64,000 nt of DNA from Panonychus citri (taxonomy: Eukaryota > Arthropoda > Arachnida > Trombidiformes > Tetranychidae): assembly GCF_014898815.1 (NCBI RefSeq), contig NW_026515406.1:806001-870000 (forward strand), read 5' to 3'. A model generated the notes under the pieces. That model was given only the letters and a program-made list of their open reading frames with translations. It did not search any database and had not been told where the DNA came from. The position numbers and the translations under genes are program-made. Positions 1-12,507 of the stretch are shown here, one piece after another (position 1 is the stretch's first letter; every line of letters starts with the position of its first letter).

Positions 1-713
1 TCCTGACATAGTTAAATCAATTTCATGGTTCTACAGTTAAACAAATCTTGTGTCTCTATCATCATCATCATCACCATGTTCATAATAATTATCATCTTTA
101 TCTCTCTCTTCCTAAAAAAAACAAAAACAAAAAGCTCTTCCTTCCTCCTCACATAAAACAAGGTAAATAACATCATCTTAAATTGTTAGCTACGGTGATT
201 AACTAACTACAACTGTAAATAGCAACGATAATCAGAGTGATCATCAGAAAAAGAAGTGAAAAATGAAAATTCCAGACTCCCTGTTGATTATTAGTTAGTT
301 GAATGATTTTTTTTTGTTTTACTGTTCTGATAATCAAAACAAAAAGAGAAAAGGTAATAATTAATCAAATGGTGTAAATGATTTAACTAATTGTCTAATA
401 ATAATCAAGACAAAGGTTAAATACATATAAATATATAAATGAATGAATTAGGAGATGATACAAAGCGTATAAACTGTTAACCGGAACAGAGAGACAACAA
501 TCAACTTAATCCATATTCAGTGAACGTAATAATCACAGTTAAATGTTAATTACATTGATTATAATTACAGTCTCACTTAATTCTTGTCATCATTTAACTG
601 TCGTTGTTTTGTTTTCCTCGCTTTTCTGACCCTTTACAATTGTTATAACTACTCAATGTCAACTGACCATTTAGTATAATAATTTAAACGGTTGACCATT
701 ATAAAGATGACCC

Positions 714-760
<47 letters not shown>

Positions 761-1737
761 TCATCCCATTTCTCAGACTGAACAAAAAACAACAACAACA
801 AACACATGACTTGATTTACAGTTAATTCTGTTGGGTAACAATTAACTTTTTGTTTTCTTTCGTCAGGTTAACAACTTATCTAACTATTAGTGTGTTTTGT
901 TGATGATAATTGGTCAGTTTTTCTGTTAATGGTAATGGTCAAGGAGATGAAGATGAAGATGATTGTAGTTAATCATTTTCTTCATCGGTAAAGATTCACT
1001 TTGATCTAAATTGTGATCACAATTAGTGTTACATTAATTGTGAAGAAAATGAAATTATTCCCATTCATCACCAATTAGTTTTTTAAATGAATCTTCATTC
1101 TTTTCTCAACTATTACAATTAACTAATTTTCTAATTCCTAATTAACTAAATCACTTTACTCATTATCGTTTTCCGATTAGTGATTTAGGTTTTTAATTTT
1201 ATTTTCTAATTCTAATTGAAAAATATTCTAACCCGTTTTTTTACAATACTAATTAAATGTTAACTAATTTAGTTTGATGACTTTTGTTTTATGTTGACAA
1301 TTAAATCCACCCAGTTGATTATGTAAACATCATTTAACAATTACAATTGTAACAATAGATGATGATGATGGTGATAAATCAAGATTAATTACCTTAGGTC
1401 ATTTTAATTAATCTCTTAATCTTTAATTTTCACTTCCGAGGTTTTTGTTTAGCAATTTATCAATCTTGATCTTGTGTGAGGTTAAATTGTTAACCTTGAC
1501 CGTAGATAAACAATCGGATTAACGGATAATTAATTGTTTAATTTGATTCAATTATTTTACAGTAAATTCATCATATTAACAAATCATTTTGTTTCCAGAG
1601 TAAATTTTACATTTTTGTTTTTGATTTTCCTTTGATTTAACATAATTTTTGGATGAAAAAATATTAATTGTTGAAATTAATTTTCGTTTTAATTAATCTC
1701 TTAAATGTGATCATTATTTGTTCCGTTTTTCTTTTAG
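1..1737. other. Probable intron upstream of ZP-protein last exon
   Basis: No coding exon seen. The stretch is AT-rich with many AATTAA/TTAATTG words and a (TC)n microsatellite at about 720-762. It ends in a pyrimidine-rich splice acceptor (TTTTTCTTTTAG) directly before the ZP exon, so at least its right part is intron. The earlier exons of that gene (signal peptide, ZP-N) must lie left of the window. Confidence 0.6.
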
Positions 1738-2867
1738 GTCCATACGAGATATTTGTTCGTGAACTTGTTGCCGTCGATGGTGTTGATACCTCAGAGATTT
1801 TGTTGATCGATTCATCCGGTTGTCCAACCGATGCCAGTATCATGGGACCAATGGGACGAGTTGAGGGTTCAGGTCAAATTTTGTCGGCAATTTTTGACGC
1901 ATTTAAATTTCCAACAAGTGATGTTGTCCAATTTAGAGCATTGGTAACCCCATGTTTACCTAATTGTGAACCAGTTCAATGTGAAACAAATGGTCAAGTT
2001 GAAGGTCGATCAGCTGATTACCTTTCATATGGTAAAAGACGTCGTCGAGCTTTATCATCACCATCAGTATCTTCATCATCATCTGAAGTAAAATTAGCCG
2101 ATGAAGAGGAAATGGTTGTTGTCCAAACAATTAAGATCGTCGATACTTTCAACAATAATAAAGATTCAAAGAAATCAAATAACAAGAAGACCGGAGGAGT
2201 TAAAGGTTCAGCATCATCTGAGAATAAGAAATTATCATCTTCGGATGATATTAATGGTGATCTATTAGATTTATCCAATGATGATAATGATATAATGGAA
2301 AGTGTCACCTTTGATTCTGAAAGGCGGGTTAACCGGCGGAACCTTGATTCCTCTGGATGTGCCTCTTTTCTTGGTCTAATTTTGGCCTGTTCGCTGTTTC
2401 TAATTGTCCAATTGTTCCTGATTCTGGCTTGGTGTCTTCTTTGGTACAAGAAACAGAAGAAAAGTTTCTCATCATCAACATTAACATCTTCACCATATTA
2501 TCATCAGCAAAGTTTTCACCATGGTGGTAAATCATCATCTTCTTCTACATCATCTTCATCAACTTTATCATCACCAACAAATAAATTATTAGCCACTCGA
2601 AGTGGTAGCATTGGTGGTCACTCTATTTTATCTAATTTATCTTCATCATCTTCTGTTGCCAATCATAAACAATCACATAATCAACACAAATCACCATCAC
2701 CCTCACCAATAACCAAAACAGTTATAAGATCATCATCTCCCCCCTCATCCTATGGACCAACATCAATCTCCTATTTAACTCCATTTAGTTCATATCATAG
2801 GAAATTTGCTGAACCAAGAAAAACTTCAATCGATATGTACTCATCAATGTCACAACTCTATCAGTGA
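1738..2867 (+). CDS. ZP-domain transmembrane protein, terminal exon (partial)
   Basis: Last exon of a zona pellucida (ZP) domain protein of the apical extracellular matrix; upstream exons are outside the window. The exon opens after a TTTTAG acceptor. It encodes the ZP-C half: LLIDSSGCPTD, FDAFKFPTSDVVQFRALV and CEPVQC, with the conserved cysteines. A tetrabasic furin-type site (GKRRRR, about 2031-2051) follows, then a Ser/Asp/Lys-rich linker, one transmembrane helix (about 2363-2445) and a Ser/His-rich cytoplasmic tail ending SQLYQ. This order matches insect cuticle-shaping ZP proteins. The wording around GCPTD and ALVTPC recalls the trynity/nyobe/neyo/dusky group, but I cannot assign the exact orthologue. 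In this family the ectodomain is cleaved at the furin site and assembles into apical matrix. Confidence 0.88.
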
Positions 2868-5073
2868 ATTATTAATAGTTAATCAATTTAGTTAACAATA
2901 TTTCTTTAGGTATCAAAATAAATTAAATCATCTCCCTCCTCCTCTCTCTCTTTCTCTCTCACCCTCGCACTTTAACATCTTCATCAAAGAACAGCAAAAA
3001 AACAGGAAGAAAAAAAGACGATATAAACAATAATATTATCTCATCTTAATATTTAAACCAACATTTCCTGTAATTAATTAATCATCCATTAACTGTCTCT
3101 TGATCACCCTCATCCATTTCATCATCATCATCATCATCATCACCAATGAACAGCTCACCGATTTACCTGCAAATGAAAAGATAATTTTTGTTTTTACTTA
3201 TCATCACTCAAATTTTGCAAGAAAAAACTTGATCATTGTCAACAATCAACTTATTATTTACTACGAATTTTAATTTCTCATCTGATATTAGTGATTAATA
3301 CACATAATCATCATCATTATGTGTATCCAATGATCACTTGAATGTAAGCAAAAAATTTTGCATCAAAATTGATGATAAAAAAAGGTTTTCTTATTGATTG
3401 TGATGACAATTGTGATTACGATGATGATGATTATCAATATGTTGATGACAACAATATATTTTAATGATATTATTACAAGAGATGACCTAGTCAAGGAGAT
3501 CCCTTTGATTACGATGAACCCACCAAAGTTAAAGAAAACTATTATTTACAAATTAACTTATTATTATCAATAAGTTTTGTGAAGATGATGATGAAAAAAA
3601 AAACTCTGACAATGAAATATCAACACAATCAATTGATTGTGGTAACGTTTGGGATGATTAACAATTGAATTAACTGTTAACTTCCGTTTGTTGATCAACA
3701 ACAACAAAATTAACCTCTTGTTATTTTCTTGTTGATGTTTGTTGACCATCATCATGATGACAATATTTTCATCATCATCTTCCTACTTTTCAATATGATG
3801 AAGGTCTAATCTTGTTAATTTTATCATCATTTGTTGTTGTTTTTTAATACTTATCACTCAGTCACGATAATCAATTCCCACAATCATCAGAAAATCAACT
3901 ACATGACAATCAACAGAAAGTAATCATTGATAATCATCATCACAATTCACTGTCATCATAATCAAAGATAATCGTTGATTGTTACCCAAACTTTTTTGTT
4001 TGATTGTTAAAATTGATTGAAAAAATTAGAGAAATAGATTTAGATTTAGTGAAGGAAATCAATTTTTCTCACTTAATTTCTTCAATATTTGCTTAATTAC
4101 TTTACTACTTGAATTAATTGTTAATCTAAATCCATAATTAATTAACTCTATTCTTGTATAATTATGACTTTTATCAATTTTGGGTTTTGATTTTGTCATT
4201 TTGTTTTTCTTTGCTAAAAAAATATATCAACTTAATTGTCCTTGTTAATTGTTGAGATAAATGTTTACATTTCTCTAATTGTTAACATTCAATCAACAAT
4301 TTGATTCACTTTAGTTAATCAGAAAGTTTTCATATTGAAAAAGTTTCTAATGATTAACAACAATCAACTGAAATTAATTTCATCAAAATTTCACTTATAA
4401 CAATTTAAATCGTTTACTAATTGTTTTAAGGATTCAACTAATCAACAGACCAAAAGATTTGAATGAGGAAAAAAACCAAGCAATTAATATATTGATCATT
4501 TTTGTCAACAATTTAATCCCACCAATTTTGGACAATTAACTTCATCTTCTATTTGATTACCAACGAAATCATCACCATCATCATTCAATTAACAAAAAAC
4601 AATCAAAATTTAACTGATTTCTAACAATCAGATGAAACCGTTTTTTTCAAAATCCTGTGTTTCCCTCGCTAAATTATAATTTAATTATTTAATAATTTAT
4701 TTTTTAAATTATCTTTTCCCAATCTCTTGATTAAATTAAAATATAATATTAAATGTATTTTTACACCTTCACTTTACATACAAAATGCCAATAATGATGA
4801 TTAAAATTAAATTATTGATAAATTTCAAGAAGAATTTAAAATAGAATGAAAAAAATTATAATAACCGATACAATTAATTGTAAATTATCAAAGGGATTTT
4901 GAAACTTTTGCCATCTAAACTGCTAAATTTAAAATAAATATTGATAAATATTGAAAATCTATTTTTTTCTTAATTATTTGCAATCAATTAAAGACTAAGT
5001 TTATCATAACTTACCTTGATTTAATTAGTGTCACAACCTGAAAGTTTTTTGTTGAACAAAAAAAACAATTGAG
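2868..5073. other. Intergenic: 3' flanks of two convergent genes
   Basis: No supported gene. An AATAAA lies about 50 bp after the ZP stop codon and is a plausible polyadenylation signal. The rest is AT-rich with CAT/ATG triplet runs. One 62-codon open frame on the minus strand (3567-3755) is low-complexity and was not accepted. Confidence 0.6.
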
Positions 5074-5520
5074 TTAATTGTTGTTGTTTTTTAAAAACAA
5101 TTTCACAAAATTATTCGGATGCTGATGATGATTAAGAATAAATAATAATCCAATTGATATGAACCATGATGAGTAGATTAAGTGATGAGATGATTTAACT
5201 CTTTGAGAGTAATTATTACGACTACCGGCTCGACCCGCCTGTCTACCAGCTAATCCTCGAGCAGCGCCCACTCCCGCTCGGCCTCCACCCGCTCTACCAC
5301 CGCCAGCACGTCCCCCGGTACCTTTACGTTTGACACGAACGATTGGAATTGAAGTTTCGTTCCTATCATCAGAACTACTTGTAGAGTTACCTAAAAGTAA
5401 GTCATTGGTTGTTATTGTTATTGTTGATACAGAAAATGATGAGGATGATGTTGACTTTGATGCTAAAAGATCACACTGATTGATGATGAATATTATTGAG
5501 AGTAGAGTGAAATATTTCAT
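5074..5520 (-). CDS. Small secreted Arg/Gly-repeat protein
   Basis: A 148-residue single-exon frame starting at an ATG. An N-terminal hydrophobic signal peptide (about residues 1-20, MKYFTLLSIIFIINQC) is followed by a Ser/Thr-rich stretch with N-x-S/T sequons. Next come a basic VKRK site, an Arg-Gly-Ala repeat block (GGRAGGGRAGGGRAG and variants, about residues 66-98), and a hydrophobic segment (YSSWFISIGLLFIL) before a basic, Asn-rich tail. The repeat block is markedly GC-rich compared with its surroundings, which supports real coding. The layout superficially resembles vertebrate Shadoo (signal peptide, RG repeats, hydrophobic segment), but that may be only composition. A CCCTAG just before the ATG could be a splice acceptor for a non-coding first exon. 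Function unknown. Confidence 0.6.
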   Translation of the reverse strand: MKYFTLLSIIFIINQCDLLASKSTSSSSFSVSTITITTNDLLLGNSTSSSDDRNETSIPIVRVKRKGTGGRAGGGRAGGGRAGVGAARGLAGRQAGRAGSRNNYSQRVKSSHHLIYSSWFISIGLLFILNHHQHPNNFVKLFLKNNNN

Positions 5521-6872
5521 GACTAGGGAATGACCACCAAAGGGATTTACTTATGATTGCTTAGGGAACTGTTAATTGGTAAAGGTGATAAAGTGATAAC
5601 CTCAAGTTATCAATATTTTCCGTGATTCTCATCTGATCGTAGTTTATCAACAGGGAGAAATTGAGTGACTAAAATGATTCTGTGCAACTTGGACGCTTAT
5701 TTTATGGCTCTCTCCAGTTCTGGTAACCATAGTAGCATTCTAGAAGGTTAAATGTGAATAGTAAGAGAGAGAGGGAGAGAGAGAAATGGTTGTGGGTGGG
5801 AAGAGAAATGTGAATGGATGATGATCAACTTTGAGAAAATAATCTAGAGAGAAAAAGTAAAAAGAAGAAAAAAAGTTCCATTAGCATTCGAATTAGTTAA
5901 ATGTGAAAAAGAGAAACTTTAAATTCAAAAGTTATATCATTAGTCTAAATGAGAACTTGAAATGACTTTTTAGTGGACAAAGTTGACATTTCATTTTTAT
6001 AACAATCACTTAGCCTCCAATTTGTTGGTTAATTGAGTTGATAATAGTTTACCAATATCATTCATCCGAAAGATTAAATCTTCTAATGTTGTAATCAGTA
6101 AGTTCAATGGTTGATTATGTACATGAAAATGTTACTTTCACTGGGTATCATTAGTGTCTAATTCATCATTTAATTTTGAAAACTGATTATCAAAACAATT
6201 AACACACAGGGAGAGGCCATGATGATGATTTTTATAGAAACAAAGTCACAAAGTATAAATGAGAAAGAAACGTGAAAATATCAAATGATTGATCTGATTA
6301 ACTGACCATTTTAGGTTCACATGTTGAATACAAATTACTCACTAATACATAAGCTAAATACTATATAAATATAGATGATTATCATTCTGGTATTTTGAGT
6401 AAATTAATTTCCTTTCCATCAATTGATTACACTTTTTTACTCTAACCCATAGATAGACACAAACACATACAAAATGTACAGAGTATTGGACAAGGTGAAT
6501 GGATGATTGGTATTCAATTAAAACGATAATACAAGTAAAAGAAACAGTTAATTTATGTAGATTAATTTTAACCACTTACCCTAAATAGAATTGTTAACAC
6601 TTTTCGCTTGGTTAGATATGTCGCCATGTCAAAAGTAAATGTTAACAAATGATAATATAAAAATATAATCCAAGGGAAGAGAAAAGAAACAAAAAACTGA
6701 AGAATTTAATTAAAACAATTAAGTGAAACCTTGGAATCTCCAAACCAATTTACCAAAATACTCTTCCAACTTAAGAGAGGTAGAGAGAGAGAGAGATGAT
6801 CAACACGAAAAAGTAAAAATTTCAATCACAAAGAAATTACTAAATTAAATAGAGAAACAATTAACGATCAAC
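5521..6872. other. Intergenic, 5' flank of the Arg/Gly-repeat gene
   Basis: No gene recognised. It contains short (GA)n tracts near 5766-5785 and 6781-6797 and otherwise AT-rich sequence. A frame on the minus strand at 6354-6575 has no ATG and was rejected. Confidence 0.5.
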
Positions 6873-6874
6873 TA

Positions 6875-7680
6875 TTAGGTATCCTCAAAAGTTTCTGCAC
6901 TCTTTTCATTGATGATTTTTTTAGTCTTAGATATTAGAAGATAATCATTTTCCTATTATTAAATTGATACCATTTAAAGCTTAGAACTTGCTCTTCGATG
7001 ATACTAATTTATTAATTTCGACAATTCAATTAATTACAATTAAATTTATAGTAATGGTGTTACCAGTTTTGATGACTCATCATTGAGGTCCTTTTCCGTC
7101 AGAGTGACCTGAAATTTTGATATGATTAACATGTGGTCCTAATATTGAAATTATTTAGGAAAAAATTTGATCTATTTTGCTTATTTGATTATAAAGAAAC
7201 TAAAACTTAATTAACTAATCATTTAACACTAAATCCCCATAGAGAACCAATTTTCACCTTTTATGAAAAAAAAGGTAAAATTTTCAATGGTGAGGTATTG
7301 ATAGAAATCGGGTCTAATCCATCAGAATAGGTAACTAATCTATTCAATTTAATAAGCAAAATAGATCAAATTTTTTCCTAAATAATTTCAATATTAGGAC
7401 CACATGTTAATCATATCAAAAAAAATTTCAGGTCACTTTACCGACGGAAAAAGTGACCTCAATGATGAGTCATCAAAACTCGGTAAAAAACACCATTACT
7501 ATAAATTTAATTGTAATTAATTGAATTGTCCGAAATTAATAAAATTAGTATCATTCGAAAGAGAAAATTCTAAGCTTTAAAATAGTATCAATTTAATAAT
7601 AAGAAATTCTTTATCTTCTAATATCTAGTACTAAAAAAATCATCAATGAAAAAAGTGCAAAAACTTTTGAGGATACCTAA
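6875..7680. mobile_element. Fold-back MITE with mariner-like ends and TA target site
   Basis: An 806 bp near-palindrome. The left arm (6875-7184) and right arm (7352-7680) are inverted copies with only scattered differences, separated by about 167 bp. The outer ends read TTAGGTATCCTCAAAAGTTT and its complement and are flanked on both sides by the dinucleotide TA (6873-6874 and 7681-7682), as expected for Tc1/mariner insertion. It has no coding capacity, so it is non-autonomous. It ends about 280 bp before the MCM3 start codon, so it probably sits at the edge of that promoter. Transcribed through, it would fold into a stem of about 310 bp. Confidence 0.85.
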
Positions 7681-7783
7681 TAATTAGTAGATTAATTTGT
7701 TAAAATGAGAAAATAATTTAAAAATGGAAGCTTTTTTTTCCTCAAGTGGCTCCATCTTTTTGTAGAATAAAAAATTCTATTCT

Positions 7784-7791
7784 TTTCCCGC
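7784..7791 (+). promoter_or_regulatory. Candidate E2F site upstream of MCM3
   Basis: TTTCCCGC, an exact match to the E2F/DP consensus TTTSSCGC, lies 173 bp before the MCM3 ATG. MCM genes are established E2F targets at the G1/S transition. The match and position are seen; binding is inferred. Confidence 0.5.
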
Positions 7792-7963
7792 TTTTCTTTT
7801 CTTTCTTTATTCTTGGTTCTTTCTTTGCCTCCATTAGTTTGTTTGCCTTTTAAAGTTTAAAGTGTTTCATTGATCTCGTTAATTTTTTAATCTTTAATTT
7901 GATTTGCTTTTTTAATTGTTCATCTTTTAGACCTTCTTTTAGTTAATCCATTATTCCTTCATC

Positions 7964-10836
7964 ATGACCACTGATCCTTATGCGGCTTATCTTGATTTTC
8001 TTGATGATGAGGTGAGTTTATTTTTTCCTTCTCCTGTTGGAGCAAAAAGTAGCTGCTTTTGTTAAGGCCTGTGTTATTTTCCCGGTTAATTTGTGTTTTA
8101 TATTCTTAATTGTTAATCTTTTGGTTTCTTTTATGTTATTTTTATCTTCTTCTTCTTCGTTTTCTTCTGATTGGTTGGATGTTCGAATTGGGTAGAGTGA
8201 CCATGGAATTTATTGTCGCCTTGTTAAGGAGATGATTGCTCACAATGAGATGAGACTGGTTGTTAATATTAATGATTTGAGGAAGAAATCACCTGAAAGA
8301 GCAAAATCATTATTGATCAATGCTTTTGAAGAGCTGGTTGCTTTTGAAAGGGCTCTACGTGATTATACCCTCTCTCTAGATCCTGATTATTTCAAAAAGG
8401 TTCCAGATCTTTTCATTGGGTTAGAAGGATCTTTTGGTGCTAAACATGTTACGCCTCGAACATTAACCAGTACTTATCTTGGGCAAATCGTTTGTGTTGA
8501 GGGTATTGTTACCAAATGTTCTCTTGTTAGGCCCAAAGTAATCAAATCGGTTCATTATTGTCCTACAACAAAGAAAGTTATGGAAAGAAAATATACCGAT
8601 CTTACATCTTATGATGCTTTCCCCTCATCAACCGTTTATCCAACTAAAGATGAAGATGGTAATTTACTAGAGACTGAGTTTGGTCTTTCAACTTACAAAG
8701 ATCATCAAACCTTTACCATTCAAGAAATGCCTGAAAAAGCACCAGCCGGTCAGCTTCCTCGTTCCGTTGATATCATTGCAGATAATGATTTGGTTGATGC
8801 CTGTAAACCTGGTGATCGAGTACAAGTTGTTGGTGTTTTCCGTTGTTTACCCTCTAAACAGGGAAACTATTCCAGTGGTACTTTTCGAACCATCATGTTG
8901 GCCAATAATATCCAACTAATGTCAAAAGAAGTAGCACCATCCATTTCAGCTGAAGATGTACAAAAATGTCGTACCTTTAGCCGACAAAGAAATAAGAATG
9001 TTTTTGAAGAACTGTCTCGATCTCTTGCACCATCCATTCACGGTCATGAGTATATTAAGAAAGCTCTTCTCTGTATGTTACTCGGCGGGGTTGAGAAAAA
9101 TCTTCCCAATGGTACCCGACTTAGAGGTGATATTAACGTTCTTCTGGTTGGTGATCCTTCCGTTGCCAAGTCTCAAATGTTACGATACGTTTTACACACA
9201 GCACCTCGAGCCATTGCAACCACAGGTAGAGGATCTTCTGGTGTTGGTCTAACGGCTGCAGTTACTTCAGATTTCGAGACTGGTGAAAGACGTTTAGAAG
9301 CTGGTGCCATGGTTCTCGCGGATCGAGGTGTTGTTTGTATCGATGAGTTTGACAAAATGTCGGATATTGATCGAACCGCTATTCATGAAGTCATGGAACA
9401 AGGTCGAGTTACTATCTGTAAAGCTGGAATTCATGCTACCCTTAATGCCCGATGCTCCGTTCTCGCTGCAGCCAACCCTGTTTATGGAAGATACGATGAG
9501 TACAAAAATCCCATGGACAATATTGGTCTTCAAGATTCACTTTTATCTCGTTTTGATTTACTTTTCATTTTACTTGATAAACACGATCGAGATCTTGACA
9601 CTCAAATTGCTGATCATGTTGTTAGAATGCACCGATATCGAGCTGCCAATGAAGAAGATGGTGAACGTAAGTGATTAATTATTCTTGCAAAATTATATTT
9701 TTCTAAACTATTTCTTTTCGTTCAATTTAGCTTTGCCAATTATATCAACTGCTGATTTCCTATCAACCAAAAATCTCGAGACAATCGATGAAGAGGAAGG
9801 AGATACTCCTATTTATGAAAAATATGACAACTTATTGCATGCCAATAGATCAAGATCGTAAGTATCATATTACAATTATTCCGAAACTGTTGCTAACTTT
9901 TTACATCTTTTTTTCATGATAGTGAAAAAATTGTCAGCGTTCAGTTCATGAAGAAATACATTCACATTGCGAAGTCAATGAAACCCATTTTGACGCAAGA
10001 TGCATGTGAGAAAATTTCGGAAGCCTACACTACTCTTCGAAGTTACGATCAAGAGCATACTGACCTTGCCAAAGTACGTAAATTATTAAGAAATTTGTCT
10101 ATTTTCCATAATTTTCAAATCAATAACTATTTGTTTCTAATTCAACCAACAGACTCAACCAGTTACAGCTCGTTCATTGGAAACTTTGATCCGTCTTGCT
10201 ACAGCTCACGCCAAAGCCAGATTGAGTCGTATCGTTGAAGCTCGTGACGCTGATGCTGCCATTGAATTAATCCAGTTTGCCATTTTCAAGAAAGTTTATG
10301 ATAAACCTAAGAAACGACGAGGTGGTGATGATGATGGAGGCGATGGATCAGGCTCAGATAGTGATCAGGATGAAGTGCTTCCAGTTTCGGAAAGACAGAA
10401 AGCGGCCAAACGAAAGAGTAGACAAGATAGCGAAGAGAAAGACGAAGAAGATGAAGCTGTCGAAGAAGAAGCAGAAGCAGAAGAACCCAAATCGAAAGGA
10501 AGAAGACCAAGATCTAAAGTTGCAAAACGTGATACATCAGAATCTATGGAAACTGAAGAATCAGTCGCCGGTCCATCTGGTGAAACCTCGTCCAGTCGGA
10601 TGACAACATTGATTGAAGTTGAAGTAAGTGACGAACGGCTGAAAAAATTCAAGAAAATTCTGATGAATGAATTCCGTAAGAGTCACGCTCAATCTTTACC
10701 AATGACGGCAATTAAGCAAGTATTTTGTAAAGATGGACCTGATAGCTGGTCTGATGCCGAAGTTGATGCTTGTCTCAATAGAATGCAAGATGATAATAAT
10801 ATCATGATTACCGAAAATGTTGTTTTTATCATTTAA
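7964..10836 (+). CDS. Mcm3: DNA replication licensing factor MCM3
   Basis: Subunit of the hexameric MCM2-7 replicative helicase; ATP-driven unwinding of origins in the nucleus. Five coding exons: 7964-8011, 8196-9666, 9731-9857, 9923-10073, 10153-10836, all with GT-AG introns and matching phases, giving 826 residues (human protein 808). The N-terminus [14 protein letters not shown] matches the family and fixes the start. The AAA+ core shows Walker A GDPSVAKS (about residue 335), Walker [10 protein letters not shown] (about 396) and the SRF arginine finger (467-469). The family signature [13 protein letters not shown] is intact. The last exon encodes a basic/acidic low-complexity linker (KKRRGGDDD, many E/D/K) and a C-terminal winged-helix ending NVVFII. 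It converges with the hydrolase gene, stop codons about 240 bp apart. Confidence 0.97.
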
Positions 10837-11075
10837 TTAACAACAACAACAACACTCAACTTTCATCAATACATCATTTTAAATAACAACAAACTTAACC
10901 AAAAACAAAAAAGTAACTACAGTTAACATTGATAAAGTGTGAAAAAAAATTGATAAACATAATTTTTTGTTTATAATTCCAATCAAATGAATTTTATTTA
11001 AACCGCTGGGGTGAGGGGAAAATAAGAACACAAAAAAAAACGTTGAAACAACTACTACAAGGTAATTAAATGTGA
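10837..11075. other. Shared 3' flank of convergent MCM3 and hydrolase genes
   Basis: Only about 240 bp separate the two stop codons. TTTATT at about 10993-10998 reads AATAAA on the minus strand and could be the hydrolase polyadenylation signal. No canonical AATAAA for MCM3 was noticed. The two 3' UTRs may overlap. Confidence 0.5.
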
Positions 11076-11999
11076 TTAATTATCGGGTGTGGATGAATTA
11101 ATCCTTGAAATGGATTCCTTGATAAATGCATCAACATGTCTAGCGGTTCCAATGGGCGCTGATAAGTGAAGATAATGATCACCGGAGACTTTAATCAATT
11201 TAAAGTATTTGGATGATTCTTTGTGAGTATCGATAATGGCCTGGGCTTCAGGTGAATCTAATTTGGTGGTACCTCGATTACCAACGATGACAAACTTTTC
11301 ACATTTAGAGGAAGAGTAAAGTTTAATTAGTGAGTTGAGGTCATACTTTTGGTGGACAATCGCAGTTAACCGAGGATCCCGGGTGAACACATAACCGTCC
11401 GATGTTTCTCGAGCCGCTCGACGTAACAGATAATCGGCCATTGTTTTGGTCAGAGCTCCGTTGTAATGGGTCGAGATGAGAATGTCAATACAATCATCGT
11501 ACGAATAAGGTTTGACGATCTTAGGCCGTTGTTCGGATTCGAGGAAAACTTGAATCGAAGCGGCCATTTCACTGGGCAGCGAATCGGTTGGGAAAGTTGC
11601 CTCTTTAAAAATATCACAAGCAATCAATCGGTCAACCTTTTCTGGGTAAACACAGGAATACATCAAGGCCACATTACCGCCCATTGAATGTCCAAGAAAA
11701 GTGATTCGATCCAAATTAAAATAATTAACAATCCGACGTAAATCAATTAGCCAGGAAATGTTTCTGTAAGGTACACCCGCTGGGTAATGTGAGGATAACC
11801 CGTGGCCCGGCAGGTCAACAGCGATTATGTAATAATTTCCTTCTAAACTTTCAATCAAAGGGTCAAAGGTCGACGCATTGTCCATCCATCCATGTAAGGC
11901 CACTATGGTAACATCGGCGCTCTCCCGTTCACCCCACACTTTGGTAGCAATATAACCATATGGGACTGGAACACGAATCTCCTTTGCTTTCCAAACCAT
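11076..11999 (-). CDS. Alpha/beta hydrolase, SERHL/kraken-like
   Basis: Intronless gene of 307 residues. The frame extends upstream to a TTG, but the first ATG is at 11999 (MVWKAKEIRVPVPYG), which is the start chosen. Family hallmarks: the oxyanion-region motif LHGWMDNA (about residues 35-42), DLPGHGLS, the nucleophile elbow GHSMGG with catalytic Ser at about 105, and a C-terminal GDHYLHL carrying the likely catalytic His (about 275). The overall sequence is most like serine hydrolase-like protein (vertebrate SERHL, fly kraken), proposed peroxisomal or detoxification esterases with poorly known substrates. The extreme C-terminus SSTPDN is not a clear peroxisomal signal. The acid member of the triad cannot be assigned with certainty. 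Confidence 0.9.
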   Translation of the reverse strand: MVWKAKEIRVPVPYGYIATKVWGERESADVTIVALHGWMDNASTFDPLIESLEGNYYIIAVDLPGHGLSSHYPAGVPYRNISWLIDLRRIVNYFNLDRITFLGHSMGGNVALMYSCVYPEKVDRLIACDIFKEATFPTDSLPSEMAASIQVFLESEQRPKIVKPYSYDDCIDILISTHYNGALTKTMADYLLRRAARETSDGYVFTRDPRLTAIVHQKYDLNSLIKLYSSSKCEKFVIVGNRGTTKLDSPEAQAIIDTHKESSKYFKLIKVSGDHYLHLSAPIGTARHVDAFIKESISRINSSTPDN

Positions 12000-12507
12000 T
12001 TTAATTGTTGACAAATTAATCAATTTCTAATGATCTTAATCACTTTGAAAATCAAGACAGTTGTTGATAATTTTGTTTCAATGGCAAATATCAATTCACA
12101 ATTACGATGGTGATGTAATCAATTGTATTGGGGTAAAAATTGAATGAAAAAAAAAGATGATGATGAGGAAAAAGAGACAAATTAATTTGTCTTTTTTTCT
12201 GATGAATGTTGAACTGGATAAACAACTTTTCTTTTCCGGTTAATTAATTCTAACTAATTAACGATAACCGCCAACTTTAACAATCCTCTTTTGTTAATAG
12301 TAGGTTAATTTTTGCTTCACCAAATTAAACAATTTAAAGTGTTCAATTTGTTAAACATCAACATCACCAAGATGATTATCATCAACAACCGCCAGCATTG
12401 AAATTTATCAGTATTTTCATTTTCATTTAGAAGATTATTTGATTAATTAACGATGATTCCAATTACTTGATACATTTTTTGATGGATTTAGGTCACAATT
12501 TAGTTAA
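12000..12507. other. 5' flank of the hydrolase gene
   Basis: AT-rich intergenic DNA between the hydrolase start and the duplicated CSN4 segment. No motif or gene recognised. Confidence 0.5.

Noticed and set aside
6354..6575. Minus-strand 73-codon frame
   Set aside because: It begins at GTG, crosses a likely non-coding A/T stretch and has no recognisable features.
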